Shown here piece by piece: positions 44,853 through 52,879 of a DNA stretch of 64,000 bases. Below the pieces are notes generated by a model. That model did not search any database. It worked only from the letters and a program-made list of their open reading frames with translations, and had not been told where the DNA came from. A program made the position numbers and the translations under genes. Within the stretch, counting starts at the first letter, position 1, and each line of letters begins with the position of its first letter. The stretch is from Desulfatibacillum alkenivorans DSM 16219 (GTDB lineage Bacteria > Desulfobacterota > Desulfobacteria > Desulfobacterales > Desulfatibacillaceae): positions 1 to 64,000 of the forward strand of contig NZ_FQZU01000020.1 in assembly GCF_900142135.1 (NCBI RefSeq). The letters are read 5' to 3'.

Positions 44853-46166
44853 ATGCTTAGATCCATGGTCCCCTCCGAACGCTCCCTGAAGCCCGCCCTT
44901 TTTGCGGCGATAGTCATGACTGTCCTGCTTATGAGTTGTCTGGCGTGCACTTCCAGTCTGCCGCGTCTCGCCAAGGAAACCCGAACCAGCGCCCCGCACC
45001 GAAACACGCCTTCCCCTGTTTGGGGCATTGCAGCGGGGGGAGGATATCACTCCCTGGTTGCTAAAAGCGACGGAACCGTATGGGCCTGGGGCGCCAATCC
45101 CTCGGGCCAGCTTGGGATCGGAACGAACAAGGCCTCTCACTCACCCGTCCAGGTGATGCATAAATCCGGCGCTCCTTTAAACGGCGTTGTAAAGGTTGCG
45201 GCGGGAGAGCGTCACTCATTGGCCCTGACATCCCAAGGAGAGGTATGGACCTGGGGCGACAACTCCAGGGGCCAACTGGGGGACGGTTTTTTTTACGAAC
45301 GCCGGTCCCCCGTCAAGGTAAGGCATATAAGGACCAATCCGCTCATCAATGTCCTGGATGCAGCATGCGGAGGAAAGCATTCCCTGGCGGTTACTTCCGA
45401 TGGAACTGTTTGGGCTTGGGGCGCCAATAATGACGGCCAGATTGGAGACGGAACCCTGAAAAACAGGCAAAACCCAAGACAAGTGATGAGATTCGGAAAG
45501 CCCTTGGACGGCGTTAAGGCCGTTGCAGCGGGTTTCGCCCACTCCCTGGCCTTGGGCGTGGACGGAACCGTGTGGGCGTGGGGAGACAACGAATTCGGCC
45601 AGTTGGGGGACTGCAGCGATTATGATCGCAAGGCCCCCGTGCAGGTAATGCAATCCGTTGACAAGCCCCTGGATAATGTCGTCGCCATTGCAGCCGGGCG
45701 CGCCTTTTCTCTGGCTCTGACCAGGGATGGAGAAGTGTGGGCGTGGGGAAATAATGACGTGGGGCAACTGGGCATGGGGCCGAACAATAGTTTTATACGA
45801 GATCCATTGCCGGTCAGGGCGGCCAACGGCGTCCCGTTAAAAGGAGTCAGGGCCGTTACGGCAAACGGCCGCCACTCCCTGGCCCTTATGAACGACGGCT
45901 CCGTCCTCGCCTGGGGAGCCGGCGATCGCGGACAACTTGGACAAGGCGCCCAAAATCATGAAGACCATCCGGCCCTGGCATCCCTCCACAGCGTGATCTG
46001 CCTGGCTGCGGGGCGTTGCCACTCCCTGGCGGTGACCGAAAACGGCGCGGTCCTGGCCTGGGGCGACAACCAAGAGGGCCAATTGGGCATTGGGAAGGCC
46101 GATAAGAATCTTCACGCACTCCCGGAAAAAACCTTGCTCTCGGGGAGCCCGTTTATCAGCCGCTAA
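44853..46166 (+). CDS. RCC1-repeat lipoprotein
   Basis: A 437-residue protein. I choose ATG 44853, with AAGGAAAG upstream. The N-terminus carries a hydrophobic signal and a cysteine (VMTVLLMSCLAC), a likely lipoprotein site. About seven RCC1 repeats follow, each with a HSLAL/HSLAV word and a WAWGDN- or WAWGAN-like word with GQLG. These build a seven-bladed beta-propeller, usually for protein binding. It should face the periplasm or outer surface. Its 3' end overlaps the convergent aminotransferase gene by four bases. Confidence 0.85.
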   Translation: MLRSMVPSERSLKPALFAAIVMTVLLMSCLACTSSLPRLAKETRTSAPHRNTPSPVWGIAAGGGYHSLVAKSDGTVWAWGANPSGQLGIGTNKASHSPVQVMHKSGAPLNGVVKVAAGERHSLALTSQGEVWTWGDNSRGQLGDGFFYERRSPVKVRHIRTNPLINVLDAACGGKHSLAVTSDGTVWAWGANNDGQIGDGTLKNRQNPRQVMRFGKPLDGVKAVAAGFAHSLALGVDGTVWAWGDNEFGQLGDCSDYDRKAPVQVMQSVDKPLDNVVAIAAGRAFSLALTRDGEVWAWGNNDVGQLGMGPNNSFIRDPLPVRAANGVPLKGVRAVTANGRHSLALMNDGSVLAWGAGDRGQLGQGAQNHEDHPALASLHSVICLAAGRCHSLAVTENGAVLAWGDNQEGQLGIGKADKNLHALPEKTLLSGSPFISR

Positions 46167-47278
46167 CCTACGGCTGCAAGGTATGACGAAAAGACCTCAA
46201 GAACTTTGGGAAAATCCCTGCGGCCTATCCCCATGCGTACGTGATGGTCGCCGAATCGGAACATGGTTGACGGAACCAGCATGACGCCGGTGTCCCTGAC
46301 CAGGTTCTCGCAAAAAGCCTGGGCGCTGTCCGTAAAAGTCAGCCGGGGAAAGCACATGGAGCCTCCCTTGGGAGGAACGCACCGGATGCGGGCTTCATGC
46401 TCCTTCAAGAACATCTCCAGGATTTCCAGGTTTTCCCGGATCAGCCTTGTTTGCCGGTCAAGGATGGCCTCCCTGTTCTCCAGGGCGATGATTCCCAGAA
46501 TCTCGCTGGGCGCGCTGTGGCAGATGGTGGTGTAATCCTTGAGCCGGCTCATCCCTTCCAGCAAATCCATGTCTTGCGTCGCCAGCCAGCCTAAACGCAG
46601 CCCTGGCAGGCCGAATGCTTTGGAAAGCCCGCCAAGGGTAACGGCCCGGGGATAATCCCCGCACGCCGGGTTGGGGGGATGGGCCTGGTCATGATATAAA
46701 AACCGGTACATCTCGTCCGAAAGCAAATAGGTTCCCCGGGCATCCAACAGGGCGTACAGGGCATCCAGAAAATCCCGGCTGGCCGCGGCGCCCGTGGGGT
46801 TGTGGGGAAAGTTGATCACCACCAGCCGGGTTTCCGGCCGGAGCAATTTTTCCAAATCCGCCAAATCCGGCGCCCAGTCTTTTTGTTCGTCCAGAACCCA
46901 ATCCGAAACCTCGCAGCCAATGGCTCGGGCCACCTCATGCAGGGACTGATAAGCCGGGCTGATGCACACCACATGGTCGCCCGCCTCAAGCAGGGTGTTC
47001 ATGAACAAAAAGACGCCCTCCTCCGGCGCGGCGACCAGAGTGTTATCAGCCGCCAGGCCCGGGTAAAGGTCGGCAATAGCCCGCCTTAAAGCAGGATGCC
47101 CCATGGTTTCGGTATACCCAAGCTCCAGCCCGTCCCAAAGAGGCCGGGCGGCCTCCGAGGCCATGGCGGCCAGTTCGTGCATGGGCATGGTCTGGCAGTC
47201 GGAACAGGATAAAAGGTATTTTGTTGAAAACTCGTACTGGGCGAAATAGCGTTCCAGGGCAAAAACCGGGATCTTCAT
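46163..47278 (-). CDS. PLP-dependent aminotransferase, class I/II
   Basis: A 371-residue fold-type I aminotransferase. The substrate region has FPHNPTGAAASRDF near residue 165, SDEMYRFLY near 193 and LGGLSKAFGLPGLRLGW near 218, where the lysine of SKAF binds the cofactor. The specific amino donor is unknown. It overlaps the RCC1 gene at its end and is followed at 47301 by an EamA transporter on the same strand, which suggests a shared transcript. Confidence 0.88.
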   Translation of the reverse strand: MKIPVFALERYFAQYEFSTKYLLSCSDCQTMPMHELAAMASEAARPLWDGLELGYTETMGHPALRRAIADLYPGLAADNTLVAAPEEGVFLFMNTLLEAGDHVVCISPAYQSLHEVARAIGCEVSDWVLDEQKDWAPDLADLEKLLRPETRLVVINFPHNPTGAAASRDFLDALYALLDARGTYLLSDEMYRFLYHDQAHPPNPACGDYPRAVTLGGLSKAFGLPGLRLGWLATQDMDLLEGMSRLKDYTTICHSAPSEILGIIALENREAILDRQTRLIRENLEILEMFLKEHEARIRCVPPKGGSMCFPRLTFTDSAQAFCENLVRDTGVMLVPSTMFRFGDHHVRMGIGRRDFPKVLEVFSSYLAAVG

Positions 47279-47300
47279 GACAGTCCTTTCCGGGGTATTC

Positions 47301-48146
47301 CTATCCCATGGAAATCAAGGCCAAGGCGGCCAAAGTCGTAGCCATGCCCACCCATTGGCCGCCGGACATGCGTTCCTTTAATATGCGCCAGGCCAATAAC
47401 ACCGTGGACGCAGGATACAAGGACGCCAGGACGGAGGCAAGGTCCAGCCTGCCGGTCTGGGACGCCAGGATGAACAAGCCGTTGCCTGCCACATCCAATA
47501 TGCCCGCCCACAAAATCCACCTCCAGGGCGTATGTCCCAGGGGCTGTCCTCGGAGCTTAAAGCCCAATACCAGGGATAAAACGGTGAGCCCCACAATTTT
47601 GGCGGACAGCAAGGGCCAGGCGAACCCGCTGTATCCGGCGTAATGAATCCCCACAAAAAAGCCGCCGAAGCCCATCCCGGCCAGGACAGGCAATAGCATG
47701 TCCTCCTGTCTTATCTGCACGGATTGCCTTGTCCAGGAAACCAGGCAGATGGAAACCAAAGCCAGGATGAATCCGGCGATCTGCAACGCTGGGGGAAGCC
47801 CGTGCAGGATGATTGCAACCAACACCGGCAGCAAAGCCGTCACCACCGCGGAGACGGGCGCCACCACGGCCATGGGGCTTCTTGCCAGCCCCTTATACAA
47901 ACAGATGAGGCCCAACGCCCCGGAAAGGCCGGCCAACCCGCCGTATATCAAAGTTGAAAGGCCCGGATATTCCTCGCCGGTGGCGCCCAATAAAGCCAAT
48001 ATGAAAAACAGGCCCACAAACTGGGAAAACAATACCACGGCATAGACGTTTCCCCGTTTGGAAGCCATGCCTCCGCTGAAATCCGCCGCCCCCCAGGTGA
48101 GGGCCGAACCCACCCCGTAGGCTATGGCCAATACTTCCGATCCCAT
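47301..48146 (-). CDS. EamA-type drug/metabolite transporter
   Basis: A 281-residue inner-membrane protein with ten predicted hydrophobic segments in two EamA repeats. I choose ATG 48146, preceded by GGAGGAG; an upstream in-frame ATG lacks a ribosome site. AYGVGSALTWGAADFSGG opens the first repeat and GIHYAGYSGFAWPL is early in the second. It faces a divergent LysR regulator 142 bp away, which suggests that the regulator controls it, possibly as an amino-acid exporter. Confidence 0.85.
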   Translation of the reverse strand: MGSEVLAIAYGVGSALTWGAADFSGGMASKRGNVYAVVLFSQFVGLFFILALLGATGEEYPGLSTLIYGGLAGLSGALGLICLYKGLARSPMAVVAPVSAVVTALLPVLVAIILHGLPPALQIAGFILALVSICLVSWTRQSVQIRQEDMLLPVLAGMGFGGFFVGIHYAGYSGFAWPLLSAKIVGLTVLSLVLGFKLRGQPLGHTPWRWILWAGILDVAGNGLFILASQTGRLDLASVLASLYPASTVLLAWRILKERMSGGQWVGMATTLAALALISMG

Positions 48147-48287
48147 GATGCTCCTCCAAAATCGTTCTGAGTATTTCAACCGGTTGCGGGGCTAAAATAG
48201 AGCCGGACGTTGCAAAAGTAAAATTAATTGTTTTTAATGATCATAAATTCTGCTAATAATCGGGAGACATAAAGCAGGAGCGTAAAA

Positions 48288-49184
48288 ATGCTGGATTATA
48301 AATTGCTGGAGGCTTTGGCCGCGGTGGTTCAGGAAGGCGGTTTTGAAAAAGCGGCGGCCAGGCTGCACATCACCCAGTCTGCGGTATCGCAGCGGGTTAA
48401 GCTGCTGGAGGATCAAGCAGGTCAGGTGCTGATGGTGCGGACGACTCCGCCCCGGGCCACGCCCGCGGGGCGGCAGATGATCAAGCATTATCTGCAAGTG
48501 AACCGGTTGGAAGAGGATTTGAAGGAGTCGCTGGATCTTTCCGGCCAGGATATATTTACGACTTTAGCTTTGGGCATCAACGGAGACAGCCTGTCCACCT
48601 GGTTTTTGCCGGCGGTGCGCGACTTTTTGATCACGGAGCGCCTGCTTCTGGATCTTCGGGGGGACGATCAGGACGAAACTCACAAGATGCTGCGGGACGG
48701 CGAGGTTATCGGGTGCATCAGCGTGCAGGATCGCCCCATGCAAGGATGCCTGATGGAGTATCTGGGCCGGATGGATTATAGGCTGATCGCCTCGCCGGAG
48801 TACGCCGCCAAATGGTTTCCTGAAGGAATGAACCTGGAGTCGGCTTCCAAGGCGCCGTTTTTCATATTCAACAGAAAGGATCACCTGCACTATAAGATGT
48901 TCCCCCTGGCCTTGGGGGAAGTGCCTAACCCCCTGCCCGCCCATTACCTGCCGTCCTCCGAGCAGTTTGTCTCGTTCATAGAAGCGGGCTTGGGATACGG
49001 AATGCTGCCGGACCAGCAAAGCAAGGAGCTTTTGGCAGCCGGCCTGCTGGTTGACCTGGCGCCTTCCCACATTGTGCCGGTGCATTTGTATTGGCATTGC
49101 TGGAACTTGTCCTCAGCCCTGCTGGAGCGATTCACCCGGCACCTGGTGCGGGAGGCCAGGAAGATTTTGCAGCAGGAGGAATAG
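48288..49184 (+). CDS. LysR-family regulator, ArgP/IciA-like
   Basis: A 298-residue regulator. The N-terminal helix-turn-helix is EKAAARLHITQSAVSQRVK, close to the ArgP/IciA type. The C-terminal half binds an effector, perhaps a basic amino acid as in ArgP. The divergent placement beside an EamA transporter resembles ArgP control of an arginine/lysine exporter; the exporter family here differs. CAGGAG precedes ATG 48288. Confidence 0.85.
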   Translation: MLDYKLLEALAAVVQEGGFEKAAARLHITQSAVSQRVKLLEDQAGQVLMVRTTPPRATPAGRQMIKHYLQVNRLEEDLKESLDLSGQDIFTTLALGINGDSLSTWFLPAVRDFLITERLLLDLRGDDQDETHKMLRDGEVIGCISVQDRPMQGCLMEYLGRMDYRLIASPEYAAKWFPEGMNLESASKAPFFIFNRKDHLHYKMFPLALGEVPNPLPAHYLPSSEQFVSFIEAGLGYGMLPDQQSKELLAAGLLVDLAPSHIVPVHLYWHCWNLSSALLERFTRHLVREARKILQQEE

Positions 49185-49433
49185 AAACGGATTTTGTTAG
49201 GAGATCCAGGGAATCAGGCGGGAAAACGCTGGGTCCCCGCTTGCGGACGATCCTGAAAAACAGATCGCCCTTGCGGGGATGACGGTCCGTAATGGCTGGC
49301 GGTAGTTCAAGGGGCGATGGTTGAGCTTCCGGCCGGATCAGAAGAATTCTTTTAAGGCAGGGAGACACGACGCTTATCCAAATGACCCTATATAAAAGTC
49401 ATGCCCCCCTGTAATCAATTTCCAACACTGTGA

Positions 49434-50267
49434 TTACCGCCCAAAGGGCAAGCCCCGCTTCCAGCCTTGTTTAAAGGCCCAAACGTAAAACGAGGGCGAC
49501 AGCCTGTGTAATAAATATTGGGGCCAGGCGTGAAGCGGCGTGGGCATGATGCTGATTTTCCGGCGCAAGGCCCGCAGCCCGTCCCGGGCGACGATGTCGG
49601 GCGAAACCCCTTTGGTCGCATAAAACTTCACGGCTTCCTCCGCCTTGCTGGCGCCTTTGCCGTCCCGCAGGTCGATTTTTCCGTCCCTGACGATGTTTGT
49701 GTTGATATACCCCGGGCATATGGCGCTAACAGTGATGTTATGGGCCGCCAGTTCGGACGAAAGGGATTCCGTCAGCCCCACCAGGGCGAACTTGCTGGTG
49801 CAATAGGGCGCCATGCCGGGTATGGGCGTGATTCCGGCCAGGCTGGAGGTGATCAGGATTTTTCCGCTTTGGCGTTTGATCATTTCCGGCGTGAAAAAGT
49901 GCAGCATGTAAATGACGCCCCACAGGTTGACGCCCAAAACCCACTCCCAGTCCTCCAGGGTTATGCGCTCCAAAGGCGCGCTGTGCCCCACCCCGGCGTT
50001 CAGGCACATGACGTCCGGGCAACCGTGCTCTTTAATGAAGCGGTCGGCGAACTTTTTAACCGCTTCCTTGTCGCTGTGATCCACGGCAATGCCCCAGGCG
50101 TCCTTGCCCATGCCCCGAATCTCGCCGGCCACCTCATTGGCTCTTTGCTCGTTAACATCCGTGACTGCCACGCTGGCGCCTTGTTTCGCCAGGGCCAGGG
50201 CGAGGGAGCGGCCTATGCCGGAGCCCCCGCCCGTTACAATAGCCAAATTCTTATCAAATGCTTTCAT
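49434..50267 (-). CDS. short-chain dehydrogenase/reductase
   Basis: A 277-residue NAD(P)-dependent SDR. TGGGSGIGRSLALAL is the cofactor motif near residue 13, LNAGVGH near 90, and the catalytic Ser, Tyr and Lys lie in SSLAGITPIPGMAPYCTSK near 146. It starts three bases after the stop of the TPP-enzyme gene, so the two are co-transcribed. The pair could work on the same hydroxyacyl or acyloin compound. No substrate can be inferred. Confidence 0.88.
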   Translation of the reverse strand: MKAFDKNLAIVTGGGSGIGRSLALALAKQGASVAVTDVNEQRANEVAGEIRGMGKDAWGIAVDHSDKEAVKKFADRFIKEHGCPDVMCLNAGVGHSAPLERITLEDWEWVLGVNLWGVIYMLHFFTPEMIKRQSGKILITSSLAGITPIPGMAPYCTSKFALVGLTESLSSELAAHNITVSAICPGYINTNIVRDGKIDLRDGKGASKAEEAVKFYATKGVSPDIVARDGLRALRRKISIMPTPLHAWPQYLLHRLSPSFYVWAFKQGWKRGLPFGR

Positions 50268-50270
50268 TTC

Positions 50271-51938
50271 CTATTCCATCTTTAAAGATTCCGAGAAAAG
50301 CAAGGTGGCCGGACTGGTCACGCACGGATCGGTCAGGGCGTTGATGCAGGCGGGCTTGCCCGACTCCAGGGCGCGCTGGACGGCCGGGATGATCTGGTCG
50401 TCCTTGTCCACAAACTCGCCGTATCCGCCCAGGGCCATGGCCACCTGCTCGTAATGGACCACGCCCAGCTCGGAGCCGATAATGCGTTCTCCGCCGTAGC
50501 AGATTTCCTGTCCGTGCTTGATCATGCCCCATGCCTGATCGTTGTTTACCACGCACAAAACGGGCAGGTCGTGGCGTTTGAAGGTGTCGAACTCCATGGC
50601 GTTGAAGCCGAAAGAGCCGTCGCCGTTAAAAACCACCACCTTTTTGTGAGGAAGCGCGGCCTTGGCGCCCATGGCGAAAGGCAGGCCCGTGCCCAGGCAT
50701 CCCAGCAATCCGCCGGAAGCGGCCAATACATGGGCGCGTTGGGTCGCCTTAAACGAGGTCAGGCCGAAATAGGCCGTGTCGCCGCCGTCCATGATGTATA
50801 TGGCGTCGTCCCCGACCGCCTGGCGCACCTGATAAGCCAGGCGTGCGGGGTGGATGGGATCGGACGCCGTGGTTCTGGCGGCTTCTTCCGCTGCGTCCAG
50901 GGGCAGATAGGAATCTTTCAACTCGCCAAGCCACTGGGAGCGGTCCTTGTTTTCCACCAGGGGCAAAAGGGCTTTCAGGGTCATTTCCATATCCCCGGCC
51001 AGCCCTACGTCGCAGGCGCGGTTTCTACTCAATTCCGAGCTGTCGATATCCGCCCGAATGACGCAAGCCTGGGGGAATCCCTCGCCGAATAAAAGCAGCC
51101 AGTTGAATCGGATGCCCAGGGCGATGACCAGATCCGCCTGGGGCATGACGGCCATCAAGCCCATCTGGCCGCCGTCCCACAAGGAAAGAGGATTCAAGTC
51201 GCTCACCGCCCCTCTTCCGTTGTTGGTGAGGCCGCAGGGAATGCCCGCCTTTTCCACCAGTTCGGTCAGGAGCTCGGCCGCCTGATCCGTGGCGATTCCC
51301 GAGCCTGCCAGGAGCATGGGCTTTTTCGCCTGATTGATCATTTCCGCCGCCTTGGCCACGGCCGCGGGATCGGGGCCGGATTTGTAAACAGCCGCTCCGC
51401 TGCCCGCCGGGACGATTTCGTTTTCCGGGGCGCTGACGTTCAAAACGTCCGGCGGCAGTTCCAAAAAGACCGGCCCGGGACGCCCTGAGACGGCATGCCG
51501 AATGGCGGCGGAGATATACTCGGGCACGCGCTTCACATCATGGCAGGTTGCCGCCCATTTGACAAAGGGCCTGACCATGGCGGTCTGCTCCATTTCCTGA
51601 AGTGCCCCCTTTTGCCAGTCGCGAATCGCCGTAGCGCCGGAAATAAGCACCAACGGCGCGTTTTCCAAGGCTGCGTTCACCAGGCCCGTGAGCGTATTGG
51701 TAAAGCCAGGGCCGGCCGTTGCGATGCATATCCCGGGTTTGCCCGTGAAGATGGACCACGCGTGGGCGGCCATGGCTGCGGCCTGCTCATGGCGCACGTC
51801 TATCAGCCTGACGCCGTACTCCAAAAATCCATCGTAAATCCGGTCGATATGTCCCCCGGACAATGAAAAAACCGTGTCAATCCCCTCAGTCTCCCTTAGG
51901 TGCCTTGCGACCAGATGCCCGCCGTAGATGCCTTGCAT
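50271..51938 (-). CDS. thiamine-pyrophosphate enzyme (acetolactate synthase/2-hydroxyacyl-CoA lyase-like)
   Basis: A 555-residue TPP-dependent enzyme. I choose ATG 51938, preceded by AAGGAGG. The N-terminal domain has HEQAAAMAAHAW near residue 48, including the glutamate that activates TPP, and ATAGPGFTNTLTG near 75. The TPP-binding motif is GDGSFGFNAMEFDTF, followed by VVNNDQAWG, near 460-490. The family contains acetolactate synthases, oxalyl-CoA decarboxylase and 2-hydroxyacyl-CoA lyase; with an SDR as partner, acyloin or 2-hydroxyacyl metabolism is plausible. A TetR regulator is divergent. Confidence 0.82.
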   Translation of the reverse strand: MQGIYGGHLVARHLRETEGIDTVFSLSGGHIDRIYDGFLEYGVRLIDVRHEQAAAMAAHAWSIFTGKPGICIATAGPGFTNTLTGLVNAALENAPLVLISGATAIRDWQKGALQEMEQTAMVRPFVKWAATCHDVKRVPEYISAAIRHAVSGRPGPVFLELPPDVLNVSAPENEIVPAGSGAAVYKSGPDPAAVAKAAEMINQAKKPMLLAGSGIATDQAAELLTELVEKAGIPCGLTNNGRGAVSDLNPLSLWDGGQMGLMAVMPQADLVIALGIRFNWLLLFGEGFPQACVIRADIDSSELSRNRACDVGLAGDMEMTLKALLPLVENKDRSQWLGELKDSYLPLDAAEEAARTTASDPIHPARLAYQVRQAVGDDAIYIMDGGDTAYFGLTSFKATQRAHVLAASGGLLGCLGTGLPFAMGAKAALPHKKVVVFNGDGSFGFNAMEFDTFKRHDLPVLCVVNNDQAWGMIKHGQEICYGGERIIGSELGVVHYEQVAMALGGYGEFVDKDDQIIPAVQRALESGKPACINALTDPCVTSPATLLFSESLKME

Positions 51939-52270
51939 GACTGCCTCCTTATTTGGTTCCGGTTTTGGGATGAATCCTCCTGACGAAGGTTCTATGGATG
52001 CGTCGGCCCGCATGCTTTATGCAGGCTGCTTTTTATGGCTGATGCAGAAATTCAAGGGGCCGGGAATCGCCCCGCACAGCGGAAAAAAATCAAGGCCGTT
52101 TTCCCGTTGCGTTTTGATATTGGGAAAAGCCGGGCGCGTTTGGCGAGTGTTGCGGCCAGCGTTTTTTTGATTGAATAATCATTCAATAAATGCAATGTAA
52201 AGGGATCGGATAGGCTTGTCAAGGCATTTAAACGGGAAACGGCGAAAATTGCACAAGGATATTTTTAAAG
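51939..52270. promoter_or_regulatory. divergent control region of the TPP-enzyme and TetR genes
   Basis: 332 bp between divergent start codons. The inverted repeat TTGAAT..ATTCAA (52171-52186) is the only clear operator candidate. The left part has no recognisable gene. Confidence 0.6.
52171..52186. promoter_or_regulatory. candidate TetR operator
   Basis: TTGAAT, spacer AATC, ATTCAA: perfect six-base arms, about 90 bp upstream of the TetR gene. The words resemble operators of fatty-acid-responsive TetR proteins (TGAATGA...TCATTCA type), which is family knowledge. Confidence 0.6.
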
Positions 52271-52879
52271 GTGGGCCGAGACAGAAAAAGCAATGAAGAA
52301 AGAAGAAAGGCCACGCGCCAGAAGATTGTCCAGGCGACCCTGGACCTGTGCGCAGAGCGGGGGTATCACATGGTTTCCCCAAAGGATATATCCCAGGAAG
52401 CCGGGGTTTCCGTAGGCATCCTGTACCATTATTTCAAGAACAAGAAGGAGATCGCCGTTCATCTTATAGAGACCCTGGGCGCCGCTTTGGTGGAGGAAGT
52501 GGAAAAAGGCTTTTACCACGCTCCCACCTACAAGGAGAGCGTAAAGCAGGGTTACGGCATGTTGTTTGATTACGTGGAGCAAAACAAAGCCGGCTTCACG
52601 GCCATGATTCGGGAAATCGGCAACGAGGAGTTGAAGGAGCATATAGACGGGCTGATCGACAGGTTGGTTCTGGATTCGGCCCGGAGAATCGGCGAGCAGC
52701 AGGATCTGGGGATTTTGCGTAAGGACGTGCATGGGGAAATTGCCGCGGCTTTGATTCAGGACATGGCCTTTTCGGCGGTCAGGATGTATTTGGAGGGCCG
52801 CTTTTCCTGCAAGGACATTCTGGATGTATTAATCAAGATTCAGGTGCAGGGTTTGGAGGATCGGCAGGCGCTTGGCTAA
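52271..52879 (+). CDS. TetR-family transcriptional regulator
   Basis: A 202-residue regulator beginning at GTG 52271. The helix-turn-helix reads SPKDISQEAGVSVGILYHYF. The C-terminal ligand domain is helical (DYVEQNKAGFTAMIREIG). It is divergent to the TPP-enzyme/SDR operon and probably controls it through the operator at 52171-52186. Its stop overlaps the convergent histidine-kinase gene by four bases. Confidence 0.88.
   Translation: MGRDRKSNEERRKATRQKIVQATLDLCAERGYHMVSPKDISQEAGVSVGILYHYFKNKKEIAVHLIETLGAALVEEVEKGFYHAPTYKESVKQGYGMLFDYVEQNKAGFTAMIREIGNEELKEHIDGLIDRLVLDSARRIGEQQDLGILRKDVHGEIAAALIQDMAFSAVRMYLEGRFSCKDILDVLIKIQVQGLEDRQALG

Noticed and set aside
49185-49433. possible repeat with CCCCGC/GCGGGG words
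   Set aside because: The pairing arms are short and far apart; no second copy is visible in the window.
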